A DNA stretch of 64,000 bases from Megamerina dolium (lineage: Eukaryota; Arthropoda; Insecta; Diptera; Megamerinidae), in the NCBI GenBank assembly GCA_963854835.1, contig OY978530.1, positions 39,970,251 to 40,034,250 of the forward strand, given 5' to 3'. The position numbers and the translations under genes are program-made. Below, piece after piece: positions 44,301 through 56,084 of the stretch. The notes beneath the pieces were generated by a model. The model was not told the DNA's origin and ran no database searches. It worked only from the letters and a program-made list of their open reading frames with translations. Each line of letters starts with the position of its first letter. Position 1 is the stretch's first letter.

Positions 44301-45420
44301 ATACGTTTTTATTTTGTGACCGTTTAATTCTACTCGAATCAACCTTGTTCGATCACTGGAATCTGTTAATAATAATTGCAACACTAATTTTGTATAACTA
44401 AAGGGTTATAACAATTTTATTTATTAATAAAACACAGAAATATTTGAGATATTGAGTTTTAATTTATTGTGGATATATTGCAAGCATTACATATTATGAA
44501 TGAAATTCGATTTCGGTCATATGACCACCACGAGCTCGTTTACAGCGGTCGATTCTTTGGACCCAATTTTCCACCACTCACGCACACATTTCGACCAGAA
44601 CGTTGGCAATTTCGCATTGGATGTTGTTGAAACCACATATCGCTGATGTCAAGTTCATCCAATTCTGGCCACAAATAATCTTCCAACATAGCACGATAGC
44701 GCTCTCCATTGACGGTAACATGACGGTCGTTTTCATCCACGAAAAAATACTGCCCAATCACACCTCCGGCATGAAAACCGCACCAAACAGTAACTTTTTG
44801 CGGGTGCAACGGTGTCTCAAGAAGCACTTGTGGATTTGTTGCTGAACAACGCATATTTTGTTTATTGACAAAGCCATTGAGCCAGAAATGATCTTCATCG
44901 CTGAAGATGATTTTTCGCTCTTAAAGTTGCGACCACCGACTCAGAATTTCGGTAGTAATTTTTAATAATTTCCAAACGTTGCTGGTTCGTGAACTTTACA
45001 ATGATGAAAATGTTGACTTTAGCTAACGTTTTGACATTGACAGTTGATTAAAAAGGTTTAAGGGTGAGTTCATATAATGATACGAAATTGTTATGTCACT
45101 AATGGAATACCCTTTATATACAGAAAAAATTTATTTAATCAACTATTTACAATCACTCTTTAAGTCAACTTGCTATTGTGTGATGTTGCCTTGATCACTT
45201 TCGAAATCGAAATAATTCATCTGTCAACAACTGGCCCTATTTATACTCTGTGGCAACGCTCTAGAACCTTCCTTTATTGTAGTCGAGTTTCTTCTCTTTC
45301 TTTCTCGTTGACTTGTTCTGGTTATCGTCTATTTCTTTTTGCTGACATTCGTTTAGATGCCACCATTATTCGTGCCATTCACAATTAGTGATGAATAACC
45401 AACCATTGATACTCGTTATA
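44301..45420 (-). repeat. 3' LTR of decayed Ty3 element, split by D41D transposon
   Basis: The parts 44301-44400 and 45115-45420 align to the 5' LTR at 50636-51003: for example CTGTTAATAATAATTGCAAC, CAACAACTGGCCCTATTTAT and CACAATTAGTGATGAATAAC occur in both. A purine-rich tract on the coding strand (AAGAGAAGGGCAG, 45421-45433) adjoins it. Confidence 0.85.
44401..45114 (-). mobile_element. D41D transposon, internally deleted copy
   Basis: Inserted at TA (44399-44400 and 45115-45116) inside the LTR; the uninterrupted LTR at 50.7 kb shows the empty site. The ends read AAGGGT inward, matching the element at window start. The minus-strand frame (44854-44540) reads NPQVLLETPLHPQKVTVWCG, VIGQYFFVDEND, HVTVNGERYRAMLEDYLWPE, DISDMWFQQH. 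It then skips past the second catalytic Asp to a C-terminal piece near VCVSGGKLGPK. Non-functional deletion derivative. Confidence 0.85.
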
Positions 45421-45739
45421 CTGCCCTTCTCTTAACCTTGTTCGCCTCGAACAAATTTTTATACTTCCTCACGGCACGTTGAATACAATGCACTACGTAA
45501 TTTATCTTTGCTATATCTCGTTTGGTCCTTCTCAATAAGTCTGTAGTTTGGAGGACAGGCCTTTCCTTCGTTGTAGATTATGAAGCATTACAATCTCTCC
45601 TTCATAGAACCCTTATCATCTGCAACCGCTCTGTGATGAACTGATGTGCTTCATCCAACTGTTCCAGCTTTTCGCAAGTGTAGTTAACTTTGGTTGATTT
45701 CATTGGTGTTGCGATTCCAAATTTTTAGTTGGAACATTG

Positions 45740-46400
45740 GTATATGAACATCTCAGTCTTTTATCTATCTACGACTTTTCTCAAATATTCCTCCAAAGTA
45801 CGGTTAAATCGTTCTACCATGCCATCAGATTGTGGATACAAAGGTGTTGTAGGAGTTTGTATATACCCAGCAAACGGCACATCTCTTGGAATACAACTGA
45901 TTCGAAATTTCGACCTTGGTCTGAGTTTAACTCCATCGGTACACCAACACGTATAACCCATTGGTTGACAAATACATCCGCAACCGTACTAGCTTCTTTA
46001 TTTGGAATAGGGTATACTTTAGGCCATTTACTGAAGTAATCTATAACCACCAGAACATACTTCTTCCAATTCGTTCAAATGGAGCACCCACGGTGTATTG
46101 GTGCAATTTAATTCAACTTTTCTTGTTGGGACATTTGGCCATTGCACAGTGCTCACACTTCCGAACCTTATTAGCGACATGGTCAAGGCATCCAACCCAA
46201 TAAAATCATTTCTCTATTTTTTCGACGGTTTTGGAGATTCCAAAATGCCCTCCACTGAAAGCATTGTGATACTCAGCTATCACTTCATTTATTCTTGCTT
46301 TGGGTGCCACTAGAAGATCATTTTTCCATCTTCACTTTCCCATGCTCGGAATAGACATCCATCTCTCAAGTGCAGGCTTTGCCACTGCGCCCATTATGCC
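45740..46400 (-). pseudogene. Integrase of decayed Ty3 element
   Basis: Minus frames give VIDYFSKWPKVYPIPNKEAS, VGVPMELNSDQGRNFESVVF and PQSDGMVERFNRTLEEYLRK, containing the second Asp and the Glu of the catalytic triad. Upstream, around 46250-46180, HCCC-region text (EYHNAFSGGHFGI; WVGCLDHVANKVRKCEHC) is visible. At least two frameshifts. Confidence 0.8.
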
Positions 46401-46409
46401 TTTGCTATT

Positions 46410-47900
46410 GGACTCTCATTAGCAATTTCTTACCCCTCTGGACGTACGCCCTGTTTCTTGTGTTCCATAATCTTTACGAGATCTGGGTCGTTCCTGATCT
46501 TCTTCCACTCGTTCGGTGCTCCATGACTCGTCCGGCAAGATATTCGTAAGTAGTATGTCGACAATGTGCTCCTTGCTTTTCGCTGATGAAAAATGTTTAC
46601 ATTCCATTTTGCAAGAACGACGAGATAGAGCATCCGCGTTGCCGTGATGTCCTCCTTTAGGATGCTTGATTGTAAAGTCAAAACTCTGCAGCCGTTTTTA
46701 AATTGTAATAACCACCGTAGTGCTGCGTGGTCAGTTCGTAGATGAAATTATTGACCATACAAGTACTTATGCAAGTACTTTATACATTCCAGTATTGCGA
46801 GCAACTCTCTTTGAGTGACACTAGTAGTACTGGTAGTTTCTTTATGGCTCCGACAGGATTTTACTGTAGTATGCTATTACTTTTTCATGCCCATCTATAA
46901 TCTGAGGGAGCACACCACCTATTCCATAGCCACTCGCTAATACTGGTGCTGAACAGAGTCTTTCTTTCAGCTGTTCGAATGCTTTCTGTTGTTCCTCCCC
47001 CACACAAGTGGTTTGTTCTTTCTCGCTAACCTGCTGGCGATGTTTGCAAATCCAGGCACAAATCGTCTACAGTAGGTACACAAGCCTGAGAAGCTTTTTA
47101 ACTCGTGAAGATTCTCCGGACTAGGCCATCCTTGTAGTGCTGCTACTTTCTCTCCGTCGGTATATACCCCTTCTGTTGTTGCTTTATGACCAAGATATTT
47201 AACTTCTCGCCTGAAGAATGAATACTTTTTCATATTCAGTTTTATCCCTGCTGATTATATAAGTTCAATTACTTCTTTCTTTTCTACTTTTCCAGGTGGT
47301 TTATAAAATCTTCTCCCATCACGATAATGTCATCGAGGTACACCAAGCACGTTTTCTAGTGTAGCCCTCTGAGTATACGTTCAATCGAAAGTAGCCGGCG
47401 CATTACATAAGCCAAATGGCATCACTACAAATTTCCACAGACCATCGCCAATAATGAAAGCTGTTGTCTCTTTATCCTCTTTACCAAGTTCCACTTGCCA
47501 GTAGCCACTTTGCAGATAAAGAGTTGAAAACCACTTCGCACCAGATAGCGTGTCCAGAGTGTCATCGATTATTGGCAGTGGATAGCTGTCTTTTTTCGTG
47601 ACATCATTTAGCTTTCTGTAATCTACACAGAATCGAGTACTTCCATCCTTCTTCTTTACCAGTACAAATGGTGAACTCCATGGACTCGCTGATGGTTCAA
47701 TAACACCTTGTTTCTGCATATTGGTAACCAGCTCAATAGCTTTATATCGTTTGGCCAATGGAACTCGCCGTGATGCTTGACGAATTGGTCTAGAATCACC
47801 GGTATCAATGTGATGTTTCATGATGGTTGTTCGTCGTCCAGTTCTTCCATGTGAAGAAAAGACTGAACTGGAGAAGTACTCCAATAGTCGTAAAGCCTCT
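46410..47900 (-). pseudogene. RT and RNase H of decayed Ty3 element
   Basis: 47884-47381 reads GRRTTIMKHHIDTGDSRPIR, VIEPSASPWSSPFVLVKKKD, GSTRFCVDYRKLNDVTKKDS and VMPFGLCNAPATFD. Then VYLDDIIVMG-equivalent sequence lies near 47340-47310 in another frame. 47233-46967 gives VKYLGHKATTEGVYTDGEKV, GLCTYCRRFVPGFANIASRL. RNase H fragments follow: TDHAALRWLLQ-like text near 46730 and GNADALSRRSC-like text near 46630. Frameshifts and gaps throughout. Confidence 0.8.
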
Positions 47901-48860
47901 TTTTTTGCTGTTTGGTAAGCACCGGTACCATTCCATTTTCTTTATGTTCCACCAGCGTCTTACCAAGTATGATGTTTTTATGCGTTATTTTTTTATCCGC
48001 TTCCACTACCCACAAGTTGCCTGTCCCATAATCAACATTAATCTGTGCCCAAATCACCATTTCTGATTTTGCTGGAACCTCTTGGCATTGACATGCCGGT
48101 ATTCGTTTGATGATTCCACTACGCTTGTAAACGATGTTCAGTGGTAGGTTAGGTTAGGTTATGTAGCTACCCTCTCTCTGAGAGAACACACTTAGGTCAG
48201 AAATGCCCATTATGATACCACAGAGCTTCTCTTCCAATAGTAGTGTGCGCGTTAAATTTGGCCAGGATTAGAAGGGACCTACTTACATTAACCGGTTCCG
48301 AAATGCAAAACCCTTGTGACATCACTTTAATTTAGTTTTGTCACAGAGCTCTCTTAAGAAGCATTTTTGGCAAATAGTTACTGCCGGAAAAATTGCCAAT
48401 TCTTGCCGTCAGGTGGGTACCGTTCGAAAGAAGCATATTTTCGATATTAGATTTTGTTATGCTTCAGTCGGTGATTGAACCCACGACCTACAGATCAGAA
48501 GGCCAACGCGCTAACCACTGAGCTACGGCACCCACACATGTTCGATGGCAACTCGACACAAGCACAGCGTAGTATCCGTTCATTTCAATCTAACGTAAAT
48601 CCATGGTGAATCATATAATGAACTCCAATTATTACGTTATCGATGATGTCGACCACAATGAATTCATGTTCCCACGTGCAATTTTCACGTTGCGTTTCTT
48701 TATCTTACCCAAAATTTGTGCATCTTCACCCGTTGCTGTACGCACTTTTATTTCCATTAAAGGTTCAAACCTTTTTTCAGTCAGTTCAAGCCCCGCTGAA
48801 CTGACTCGATTTAGTTTAACAATGAATTTGTGTTAGTGCAGCGATCGCTGTTCACTTTAT
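47901..48860 (-). pseudogene. Protease region of decayed Ty3 element, split by SINE copy 4
   Basis: 48060-47900 reads MVIWAQINVDYGTGNLWVVE then NIILGKTLVEHKENGMVPV, equivalent to the sequence around the stop at 33744 in the young copy but with Trp there. Beyond the SINE (48145-48535), 48536-48830 contains FIVVDIIDNVIIGVHYMIHH-like text and IKVRTATGEDAQILG. The DTGA active site is not readable. Confidence 0.65.
48145..48535 (-). mobile_element. tRNA-derived SINE copy 4 (CCTAA-tail subfamily)
   Basis: Minus strand starts GTGGGTGCCGTAGCTCAGTG (A box TAGCTCAGTGG), with GTGGGTTCAATCACCG at the B box. The body parallels the other copies (TCGAACGGTACCCACCTGAC). The tail differs from copies 1-3: TAATGGGCATTTCTGACCTA, AGTGTGTTCTCTCAGAGAG, then ACATAACCTAACCTAACCTA. 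It is inserted in the protease region of the decayed Ty3 element; target duplication not clear. Confidence 0.88.
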
Positions 48861-48879
48861 TCTCCTTCTTTTGTCTACC

Positions 48880-49219
48880 TGGAGAATTCGATCTTGATCG
48901 CTTTAGTCGTAGACGGCAATCACGCGTCATGTGTCCTGGTTTTCGCAAATGAATCATTTACCAGTAAATTTGTTTTCGCGTGGACCTGTTGCTTCTGGGT
49001 GCATTAGTGACTTGAATTCCTGACACACTGCTTCAACTATATCTGATATTTCTTGTTCTAGTTGGCGTACTCACGGCATTGGTCGACAACTCCAACTGGC
49101 GGCTTCATATATCAAAGCACTACTGACTGACTACTGCATATGTACTTCTTGGTGACATTACCAGGTCTCTCCATACGTCCCTATTTTTATTTTCTCTATG
49201 AATTCTTCCGAATTACCGG
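48880..49219 (-). pseudogene. gag C-terminus with zinc knuckle, decayed Ty3 element
   Basis: Near 48990-48880 the minus strand reads a knuckle-like segment (NDSFAKTRTHDA-type, Cys residues partly lost) followed by RLRLKRSRSNSPGRQKKENK, the equivalent of RSRSSSPGKKKLEDG in the young copy. Upstream, FRQYAVVSQ-type text and YEAASWSCRPM correspond to the gag end. Confidence 0.6.
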
Positions 49220-49234
49220 AAAATGCTAGATGAC
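49220..49234. repeat. 15-bp target-site duplication of RTE fragment, left copy
   Basis: AAAATGCTAGATGAC at 49220-49234 and again, without mismatch, at 49604-49618. Confidence 0.95.
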
Positions 49235-49603
49235 TTACTTACTTACTTATGTGGCCATAACAACCGAATATCGATTTAGGCCGAAAATAACATGCTTCGC
49301 CAGCCATCTCTGTTCTTCGCTAGCTGGCGCCAGTTAGAAATTCCAAGCGCCGTCAGGTTCTTCAGTACTTGGTCTTTCCACCGGAGGTTAGGTCTTCCTC
49401 TTCTGCGTAGTCCTCCAGCGGAGGACAGGCATTTTTTTCGTTCTTCGAGAGAGAGCTCGACTTCTCAATTGCTTACTCAGCCCAAAGTAACACATGTTAG
49501 CTAGAGTTATCCTACGCATGATCTCCAAGCTGACGTCATTACTGCTATTAATGCTGGTTTCAAGATAGACAAAGTCCCTTACTACTTCAAAAGCGTAGTT
49601 GTC
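49235..49603 (-). mobile_element. RTE-type LINE 3' end, 5'-truncated, with perfect target duplications
   Basis: The minus strand reads YAFEVVRDFVYLETSINSSN, LANMCYFGLSKQLRSRALSR, then after an internal deletion WKDQVLKNLTALGISNWRQL and a 3' UTR ending in (TAAG)n next to the duplication. The tail repeat and the block GISNWRQLAKNRDGW match the copies at 22.6 and 52.3 kb. A classic short target-primed insertion. Confidence 0.92.
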
Positions 49604-49618
49604 AAAATGCTAGATGAC

Positions 49619-50611
49619 ATAAGCGCTTAATATCAGAAACGAATTGCTGAAGGCTCTCATTACTCCGTTGCACTCGCGATCTTAATTCCATCCGATGCAA
49701 TTGACGCTTATATTCATTTCCATATTTGCGTTGGAGTGTGTCCATCAGTGATTGGTAGCTACCACGATCTTTTTCTGGAATCATCTGAAAGACTTCTGAC
49801 GCATTGGCCTTTAATGCCACTATTAAAGCAGCAGTCTTGTCGCTGTCGTATAATTGATTTTGCGAAGCTGTTGCCTCGAACTAAAGCTTCAATATCTTGA
49901 ATGGTCGGGTTCCATGAAATGTCGGCGGCTTTAGCTTGATTGTATTCGTTTCTTTAATCGCTGATGTAGATGGTCCGTTTATTTTTAGGTGGTTGAGTTC
50001 GTGTTCTAATTTCTCGAACTTCTCTTCCCAGTCGTCGACATGTTCCTTGAGCTTATCATCCTACTCATCCACGTGTTATTTCAGCTCTGTGACTTTGTTA
50101 TTAATGGAATTTGAAATTTCCTCAAATCTGAGTTAAATTTCTTTTTGTAGATTCTCGATGACGTGTTCATAGCAAACCGAACCTTTTTGAATTTCCATGC
50201 GCAATTCACTAATAACGCCCTCTTGGCGTGCCGAATGTTCTTGAAGTCTGTATTCAATTGTTTTCAAGAATTGTCCCATAACATTTTCTTAGAGATCCGA
50301 ATGTTCTTGAAACTGGGAGTCAATGTGAGACGCATTTTCTTATAGCTGTTGTTCCAGCTGTTGCATCATGGTTTTCATAAATTCGATGAGTTGACCACTC
50401 AAACCTATCTTGCTCTCTTCCTCAGCGTTCACAACTGCATATATATATCAGCTTCCTCAAAGAATTCTTGTTCTTCTACACTAACACCCTTGGCCTTAAT
50501 GGCTTGCCTAAGCCCCACCAGCAGTTCCATTTTTGCACCGGATGACGATAGATTCATCTCTACCAACAATTTTTTTAGCTGGTCCACTTTTAGTTGGTCA
50601 ATTTTCACCAT
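49619..50611 (-). pseudogene. gag of decayed Ty3 element, SAP-like N-terminus kept
   Basis: The start (50611 down) reads MVKIDQLKVDQLKKLLVEMN, LSSSGAKMELLVGLRQAIKA, the same SAP-like arrangement as in the young copy. Then Gln/Glu-rich coiled-coil-like text with stops (50400-49990) and a core segment at 49820-49602: MALKANASEVFQMIPEKDRG, LHRMELRSRVQRSNESLQQF. Conservation of the first 50 residues in a dead copy supports a real domain. Confidence 0.8.
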
Positions 50612-50635
50612 CTTAACAGACACCATCTTAACAAT

Positions 50636-51003
50636 TACGTTTTTATTTGACATTTAATTCTACTCGAATCAATCTTATTCGATAACTGGATTCTGTTAAT
50701 AATAATTGCAACACTTATTTTGTACAACTACATACAGCAAGAATTGACTAAACAATTTATAACTCTTTAAGTTAACTTGCTATCGTGTGATGCTACCTCG
50801 ATCACTTGATGGTGTTATGTTGCCTCTATCATTTTCGAACTCCAATTGATTCATCTGTCAACAACTGGCCCTATTTATACTCTGTGGCAACATTCCAGAA
50901 AATCATTTACCATAGTCGAGTCTCTTCTATTTCTCTCGATGGCTACCATTATTCGTGCCACTCACAATTAGTGATGAATAACCGACCATCGATACTCGTT
51001 ATA
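50636..51003 (-). repeat. 5' LTR of decayed Ty3 element
   Basis: 368 bp, the uninterrupted counterpart of 44301-45420. Contains a TATA-like CTATTTATAC on the plus strand (GTATAAATAG on the coding strand, near 50872) that could be the promoter. Confidence 0.8.
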
Positions 51004-51176
51004 ATATTATTAGTAGGTAAAGGTGCATAATACGCATTTATGTAGTTAAAATTTGTTTGAAACAGTGATATTGTACATATCAGGCAATAATTACAATATA
51101 TATACAATATAAACAAGGTGATTTTTTAGCAACTTTCTTTTTGGCAACACTGTTTTTGGCACCTCAGGTGTTTTCG

Positions 51177-52660
51177 TGTAACATAGTACTGTCAAGCATG
51201 TTCAGGTTGGTCTATAATTTAACCACGAATCGACTTTCAAACAAACAACGTTTGCAGATTATTGAATTTTATTATCAAAATTCATGCTCGGTTAAGAAAG
51301 TGCATCGTGCACTTCTTCCATTTTATGGTCAGTTTGGGCGACCTTCTGAGCCGGCTATTCGGAATCTTGTGACTAAATTTCGCACCAAATTTACATTATT
51401 AGACATTAAACCACCAACACACATACATAGAGTGAGGACAGAGGAAAATATCGCAGGTGTATCCGCCAGTGTTGTTGATGCCTCGATTCGGCGCAGTCCT
51501 CAGCGATTGGGCTTCTGTTACTCCACGTGAAAAATTTTGCGGAAGGTTTCGGGTGTAAAACCTTTTAAAATAAATATAGCGCAAGAATTGAAGCCACACG
51601 ATCTACCACAACGGCTAACTTTTGGTGAATGGGCGCTGGCAAAGTTGTTTGAAGATTCACCTTTTTATCAGAAAATTGTGTTCAGCGACGAAGCTCATTT
51701 TTGGTTGAATGGATACTTGAACAATAAAAATTGCCATATTTGGTGTAAAGTCAGAAGCATTGCAAGAACTGCCAATGCATCCCGAAAAATGGACTGTTTG
51801 CTGTGGAGTATGGACCGGTGGCATAATTGGACTGTACTTTTTAAAAGACGACGAAGGCAGGAACGTTACTGTGAATGGCGAGCGCTACCGTGTTACAAAC
51901 GTTTTTTGCCCAAAATGGATGAGCTGGATTTGGCTGATATGTGGTTTCAACAAGACGGTGCCACATGCCACACAGCATGCGAAACATTGGCCCAATTGAG
52001 AAGCGAGTTCGGTGAACACGATTGGGGCTGGTCAATTGACCACCTAGATCATGTGATTTAACGCCTTTATACTATTTTTGTGGGGATATGTTAAGATATT
52101 TGGATGTATTTGCGTTGGTGGCGAATACCGAATAAGGTACAACTATGAGCTGTACGAGCTGTATGCCGATATTGACATAGTAAAGCGCATCAAAATCCAG
52201 CGGCTGCGCTGGCTAGGTCATGTCGAGCGAATGGAAGAACACACCGCAGCTAAGAAGGACTTGTATTCGGAAGCCGCTGGAGAACGACGCAGAAGAAAAA
52301 GACCTAACCTCCAGTGGAAAGACCAAGTACTGGAGAACCTGACGGCGCTTGGAATTTCTAACTAGCGCCAGCTAGCGAAGAACAGAGATAGCTGGGGAAG
52401 CATGTTATATTCGGCCTAATACGATATCCGGTTGTTATGGCCACATAACGAACGAACGAACGAATGTTAAGGCCTATGTCTATAGCCACATTGAAGGCGT
52501 GTCGCTATGGTTGACGCACTGGAAGCCAATATTGAAGAATTTATTCGTGAGATACCGACCGATATGATGGAAAGAGTGTGCCAAAATTGGACCCAGCGTA
52601 TGAACCATTTGAGACGCAGCCGCGGTCAACATTTACATGAAATCATCTTTAAACATTGAA
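51177..52660 (+). pseudogene. D41D-type transposase, nearly full length but broken
   Basis: N-terminal helix-turn-helix: RLSNKQRLQIIEFYYQNS, CSVKKVHRALLPFYG. Then RRSPQRLGFC..., a stop at 51528-51530, a second frame from 51537 with FSDEAHFWLNGYLNNKN (first Asp), shifted text equivalent to LHPEKWTVCCGVWTGGIIGL and VNGERYRVTN (51781-51895), and MWFQQDGATCHTACET (second Asp). The third Asp block is degraded near 52045-52080 just before the RTE insertion. The C-terminal tail resumes after 52471 (LTHWKPILKNLFVRY, HLRRSRGQHLHEI-like text at 52605-52650). Several frameshifts. Confidence 0.8.
52096..52463 (+). mobile_element. RTE-type LINE 3' end, 5'-truncated
   Basis: Reads YELYELYADIDIVKRIKIQR, LRWLGHVERMEEHTAAKKDL, RKRPNLQWKDQVLENLTALG, the C-terminus of RTE-type ORF2, then about 90 bp of 3' UTR ending in (GAAC)n. 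Flanked by ATGTTAAG at 52088-52095 and 52464-52471. Inserted in the D41D-type transposase. Confidence 0.9.
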
Positions 52661-52914
52661 TTATATAGGTCGTTCTAACGACTTAATTAAAGATGTCATA
52701 CAGTTCTCTAAATATTATGTGTTTTTTTTTTATTAAATCCGAAGGCTCTTAAAAAATTACCCTGTGTAAGTGATTTCAAAATGTTAAATCGCACTCGCGA
52801 GGAGGCCAATTAACAGGACAGCCTCTGGAAAGAAAATTCTCGTAAAATTGAGTTTACCATCACCCTATTATTGCACGCGCTGTATAGCAAATAGCCTAAT
52901 CTTTTTGAAACCAA

Positions 52915-53367
52915 ATGTCGTGGATGCTTAGCTGATCAATTTGTGGAAACAAAAAGTCAAACGCTCGTCATTCACCGTAAAGGCAACTCCTTCCTCATTT
53001 CGAAAGAAATAAAGACCGATGATGCCGCCAGCGTGTAAACCACACCAAACAGTCAGTTTTAATGGATGTAATGGTGATTCAATGACAGCTTGAGGATTGT
53101 CTTCCATATACGGCAACTTTGTTTATTAACGTAACCCTTCAACCAGTGCCGACCATAAACTGTACGAATTGCTCTATGAACTTCGCGAACAGAATTATTT
53201 TTTTTAAAGTAAAATTCCACAATTTTGAAGGGCTGTTCTGACGTTAAATAATTCATGATGAAATGGCAAATTTTTCTGAACATATTGATCAATACAGTTT
53301 GACAATTATCATCTATCAAACCGTAAATAACCCTATCGAAAGATCTCATTAAAAAAAAAAACACCCG
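52915..53367 (-). pseudogene. D41D-related transposon, internally deleted
   Basis: On the minus strand from 53364: YLTSEQPFKIVEFYFKKNNS, VREVHRAIRTVYGRH (N-terminal helix-turn-helix), then directly WLKGYVNKQSCRIW (region of the first Asp; intervening part lost), and in another frame EDNPQAVIESPLHPLKLTVW, GLHAGGIIGLYFFRNEEG. The rest is missing. The right end carries AACGGGTGTTTTTTTTTTT. Non-autonomous deletion form. Confidence 0.75.
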
Positions 53368-53384
53368 TTATCTTCATCAAACAC

Positions 53385-55790
53385 TTTATTCAGATTTATA
53401 TCTACTTCACTATTTGAAGTTTCGTAATTCAATCTACTAAAGCCATCTGCGATCACTTGTCCTCACCTTTTATGTAAGTAATATCAAAGACAAATTCCTT
53501 TGATTTTATTTTCTTCTTTTGTAGTTAGGCTCTCTTATGTTGTTTAACCAGATTAATGTACGATGATTAATCTTAATTCAAATTGTCGGTTAAAAAGATA
53601 CGGGTGGAAATATTTCGTGGCCCACGCGATTGCGAGTAATTCCTTTTCTATAGTACTAAACCTTTTATCGTGACCGTATAAGGGTGCGACTTGCAAAGGA
53701 AACCACTTTGCTTCCTTTGATCAGTCCTGCTTCTAAAGCAACATTACTTGTATCTTTAACAAGGGTAAATGGCTTACTACAATCCGGATGTATAAGAATG
53801 GGATAGTTTTTTATTAATTTTTCAAAAGCTGCTTAAAAATCTTTAATGTTTATATTATTTTCTACGCCTTGTTTTAAATATTTCATTAAATGGTATTCTA
53901 TTTTTTAATAGTCCTTAATAAATCGCCCGGAATTCCCAAAAAGGACTTAATCCTTTTGCTCTTCTATACTAATTGAGAAAATCAGTAAGTCATCTAAATA
54001 AACTAAACAGATTGATTTTATTCTTTCAATACGTTGTTAATTATTCTTTGAAATCTAGCTGGCGAAATTCGAAGCTCGAATGGCATTCGTAAGAATTCAT
54101 AATGGCTAGTATCTGTCGAAAATACTGTTTCCGGAATATGGTCGGGGACTACCTCTACTTGATGAAAACCCTTGGCCAATTTGGGGTCGTGAAATATTGG
54201 CTTCTTAATAATTTATCATATATTTCGTTCATTTTTGGTATAGGATATCTATCTTCAATCGTAATATCGTGTAGTTTTCGACAATTTATTACAATGCGCC
54301 AGGTTTTTTTTTTGTTAACGTCTAGTTCTTTAGGTACTCCTCATATTGGGCTATTGTAAGGACTGTTTGAATTTCTAATAATAACCTGGTTAAGCATATC
54401 CTGAATTTGCTTATCAACTTCCGCTTTATGTACTTCCGGGTATATATAGCTTAGAATAGAATGCTCACGTCGTAATTTGTTTTAATTTCATGTTTTATTT
54501 CATTCCTAAAAGTTAAATCATCATTTATTTCATAAAATACATTTTTATATTTGTTTAGCAGTTTTATCAGTTTTTCTTTTTCGTATAGATTTCGCTGACC
54601 TGTGTTAATAAAACTTGTAATATTATGTTTTTTTATTTCGCAATTAAACAATTCCAAGTAGCTATCTTTATATGGTGTTTCAATGTAAATTTCCTCTCCT
54701 TCAGATGAAAATATAGTTATGGTACAATATAATTTTTAGTCATTAGCTGTTAATTTGTCCATAATACAGTTTAAATCTTTTATAATATTATTTCCAATAA
54801 GGCCATTATATTTTCTATTAAAACTACGCTCTAACAATTCGCAATAGTACCCGTCAAAATTTAATTATTTACATATTGTGAATTTGCAAAGGTTCTATAT
54901 TACGTCTAGTTTCCATTTGGCAAATATCATTATTAATTAAACTAAACTCAGCACCAGTATCAATAATACATTTTCAATTTCTTTCAGGGTATTAAATATT
55001 ATTAGCGTAATTTTGCTGGGACGTATGGGGAAAATTTACACTGGAATTTCTAATTTCAATAGATTCATTTTATTGATTTGTTGTAGAAAAACTTTGAGGA
55101 TTTAACTGCCTAGATGGGTTAGAATTATTTGAAATTAAGCCATATTTTGATTAAAATTTGGCCTGTAGTTATTGTTCATTCCTCTATGGGGTATAATTTC
55201 TGCCTCAAAAGTGTTGTTATATGATCTATTATTCCTATTAATATTGTAATCCTGGCTTCGATTTATCGGTTTATTAATGTTGTTTAGATTTTTAAAATCA
55301 ATTATATTATTTTCATATGCGTTACTAAAGTTTGTTCTCATTGTGATATTATATTATCATTGCTGGGTGGTCCAAATTGAGTATAGTGCTAGCATCTAAA
55401 ATTATTTGAAAAGCATCTTCCCAATTTTCAGGATTTCAAGGGAATAGTAAAGTACGCGTTGGCTCTGGTAATAGTTTTTGAAAGTCTTAAGAGAAAATTT
55501 ATTTACGTCTTATGTTGTGCATGTATTAACTCCATGTGTCAGGTTTCTATTATGTATTTTATTTACAATTTTATTTATTTGGAAATAATAATTTAAATCG
55601 TTCCTAGTAATCTGCACGTTTTCAAATTATCCTTTAAGTCATTACTAGTATCTTTTTCACTAGCATTTTTTATAAGTATTTCTTTCAAAATTGGAATTCA
55701 CATCACGAACACATTCACACCACGAATTCACATCATAGTATCTATGTATAGCTTCTCCAATTTTACCCACACATTTGTTTTTAATATAAC
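53385..55790 (-). pseudogene. Errantivirus-like (17.6/297-type) gag-pol relic
   Basis: From 55790 downward: gag-like text (LKEILIKNASEKDTSNDLKD, NPENWEDAFQIILDASTILN near 55420), an Asn/Arg-rich linker (55341-55135, NRNNRSYNNTFEAEIIPHRG), protease with IDTGAEFSLINNDIC (about 54965-54910; catalytic DTG kept), then KEKLIKLLNKYKNVFYEIND and [15 protein letters not shown] follows with FHQVEVVPDHIPETVFSTDT, MPFELRISPARFQRIINNVL and LDDLLIFS (about 53975), and RNase H end text KGEDK..IADGFSRLNYETSN near 53400. The order and motifs fit errantiviruses. Stops are scattered; integrase, env and LTRs are not seen. Confidence 0.75.
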
Positions 55791-56072
55791 TAAATATTAC
55801 AATTATACCTCTGCGGATAATTGCGTAGCGCCACTTATCTATAGGAAATATTGTGATTATTGTTGTTCACTCTGAATTATCCACGAGATTATAATGACAA
55901 AAAGAAATAAAGTATAATTTTTTCATAGAATATATTTTAAGAATTTTCGATTTCTTTATCACTCTCTATAAATAAAGAATTAAACAATTAAAATAAGATT
56001 TATTATTAATATTGTTACTCTCATTAATTTGCAATGACAATGAATGCATTTCAAATGTAACATTTCATACTC
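55791..56072. other. No recognised feature
   Basis: AT-rich sequence between the errantivirus-like relic and the SINE. It may include old LTR or leader sequence; nothing definable. Confidence 0.35.
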
Positions 56073-56084
56073 AGGTATGTAAGT

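Larger units (their letters stand above)
44301..51003 (-). mobile_element. Decayed Ty3/gypsy element, same family as 31703-37062, with three insertions
   Basis: LTRs lie at 44301-45420 (interrupted by a transposon) and 50636-51003, and the matching 6-bp flanks ATATTA (44295-44300; 51004-51009) include the target duplication. Without its three insertions (44401-45114, 48145-48535, 49235-49603) it is about 5.2 kb, close to the intact relative. Gene order on the minus strand is gag (with SAP-like start), knuckle, protease, RT, RNase H, integrase. All frames are broken, so it is older than the 31703 copy. Confidence 0.85.
51114..52764 (+). mobile_element. D41D-related transposon with own terminal repeats, hit by RTE fragment
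   Basis: Terminal repeats CAAGGTGATTTTTTAGCAAC (51114) and, inverted, CAGGGTAATTTTTTAAGAGCC (52744-52764). These differ from the ends of the copies at 1-717 and 44401-45114, so this is another family of the same group. It contains the transposase pseudogene and an RTE 3' fragment (52096-52463). Confidence 0.75.
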
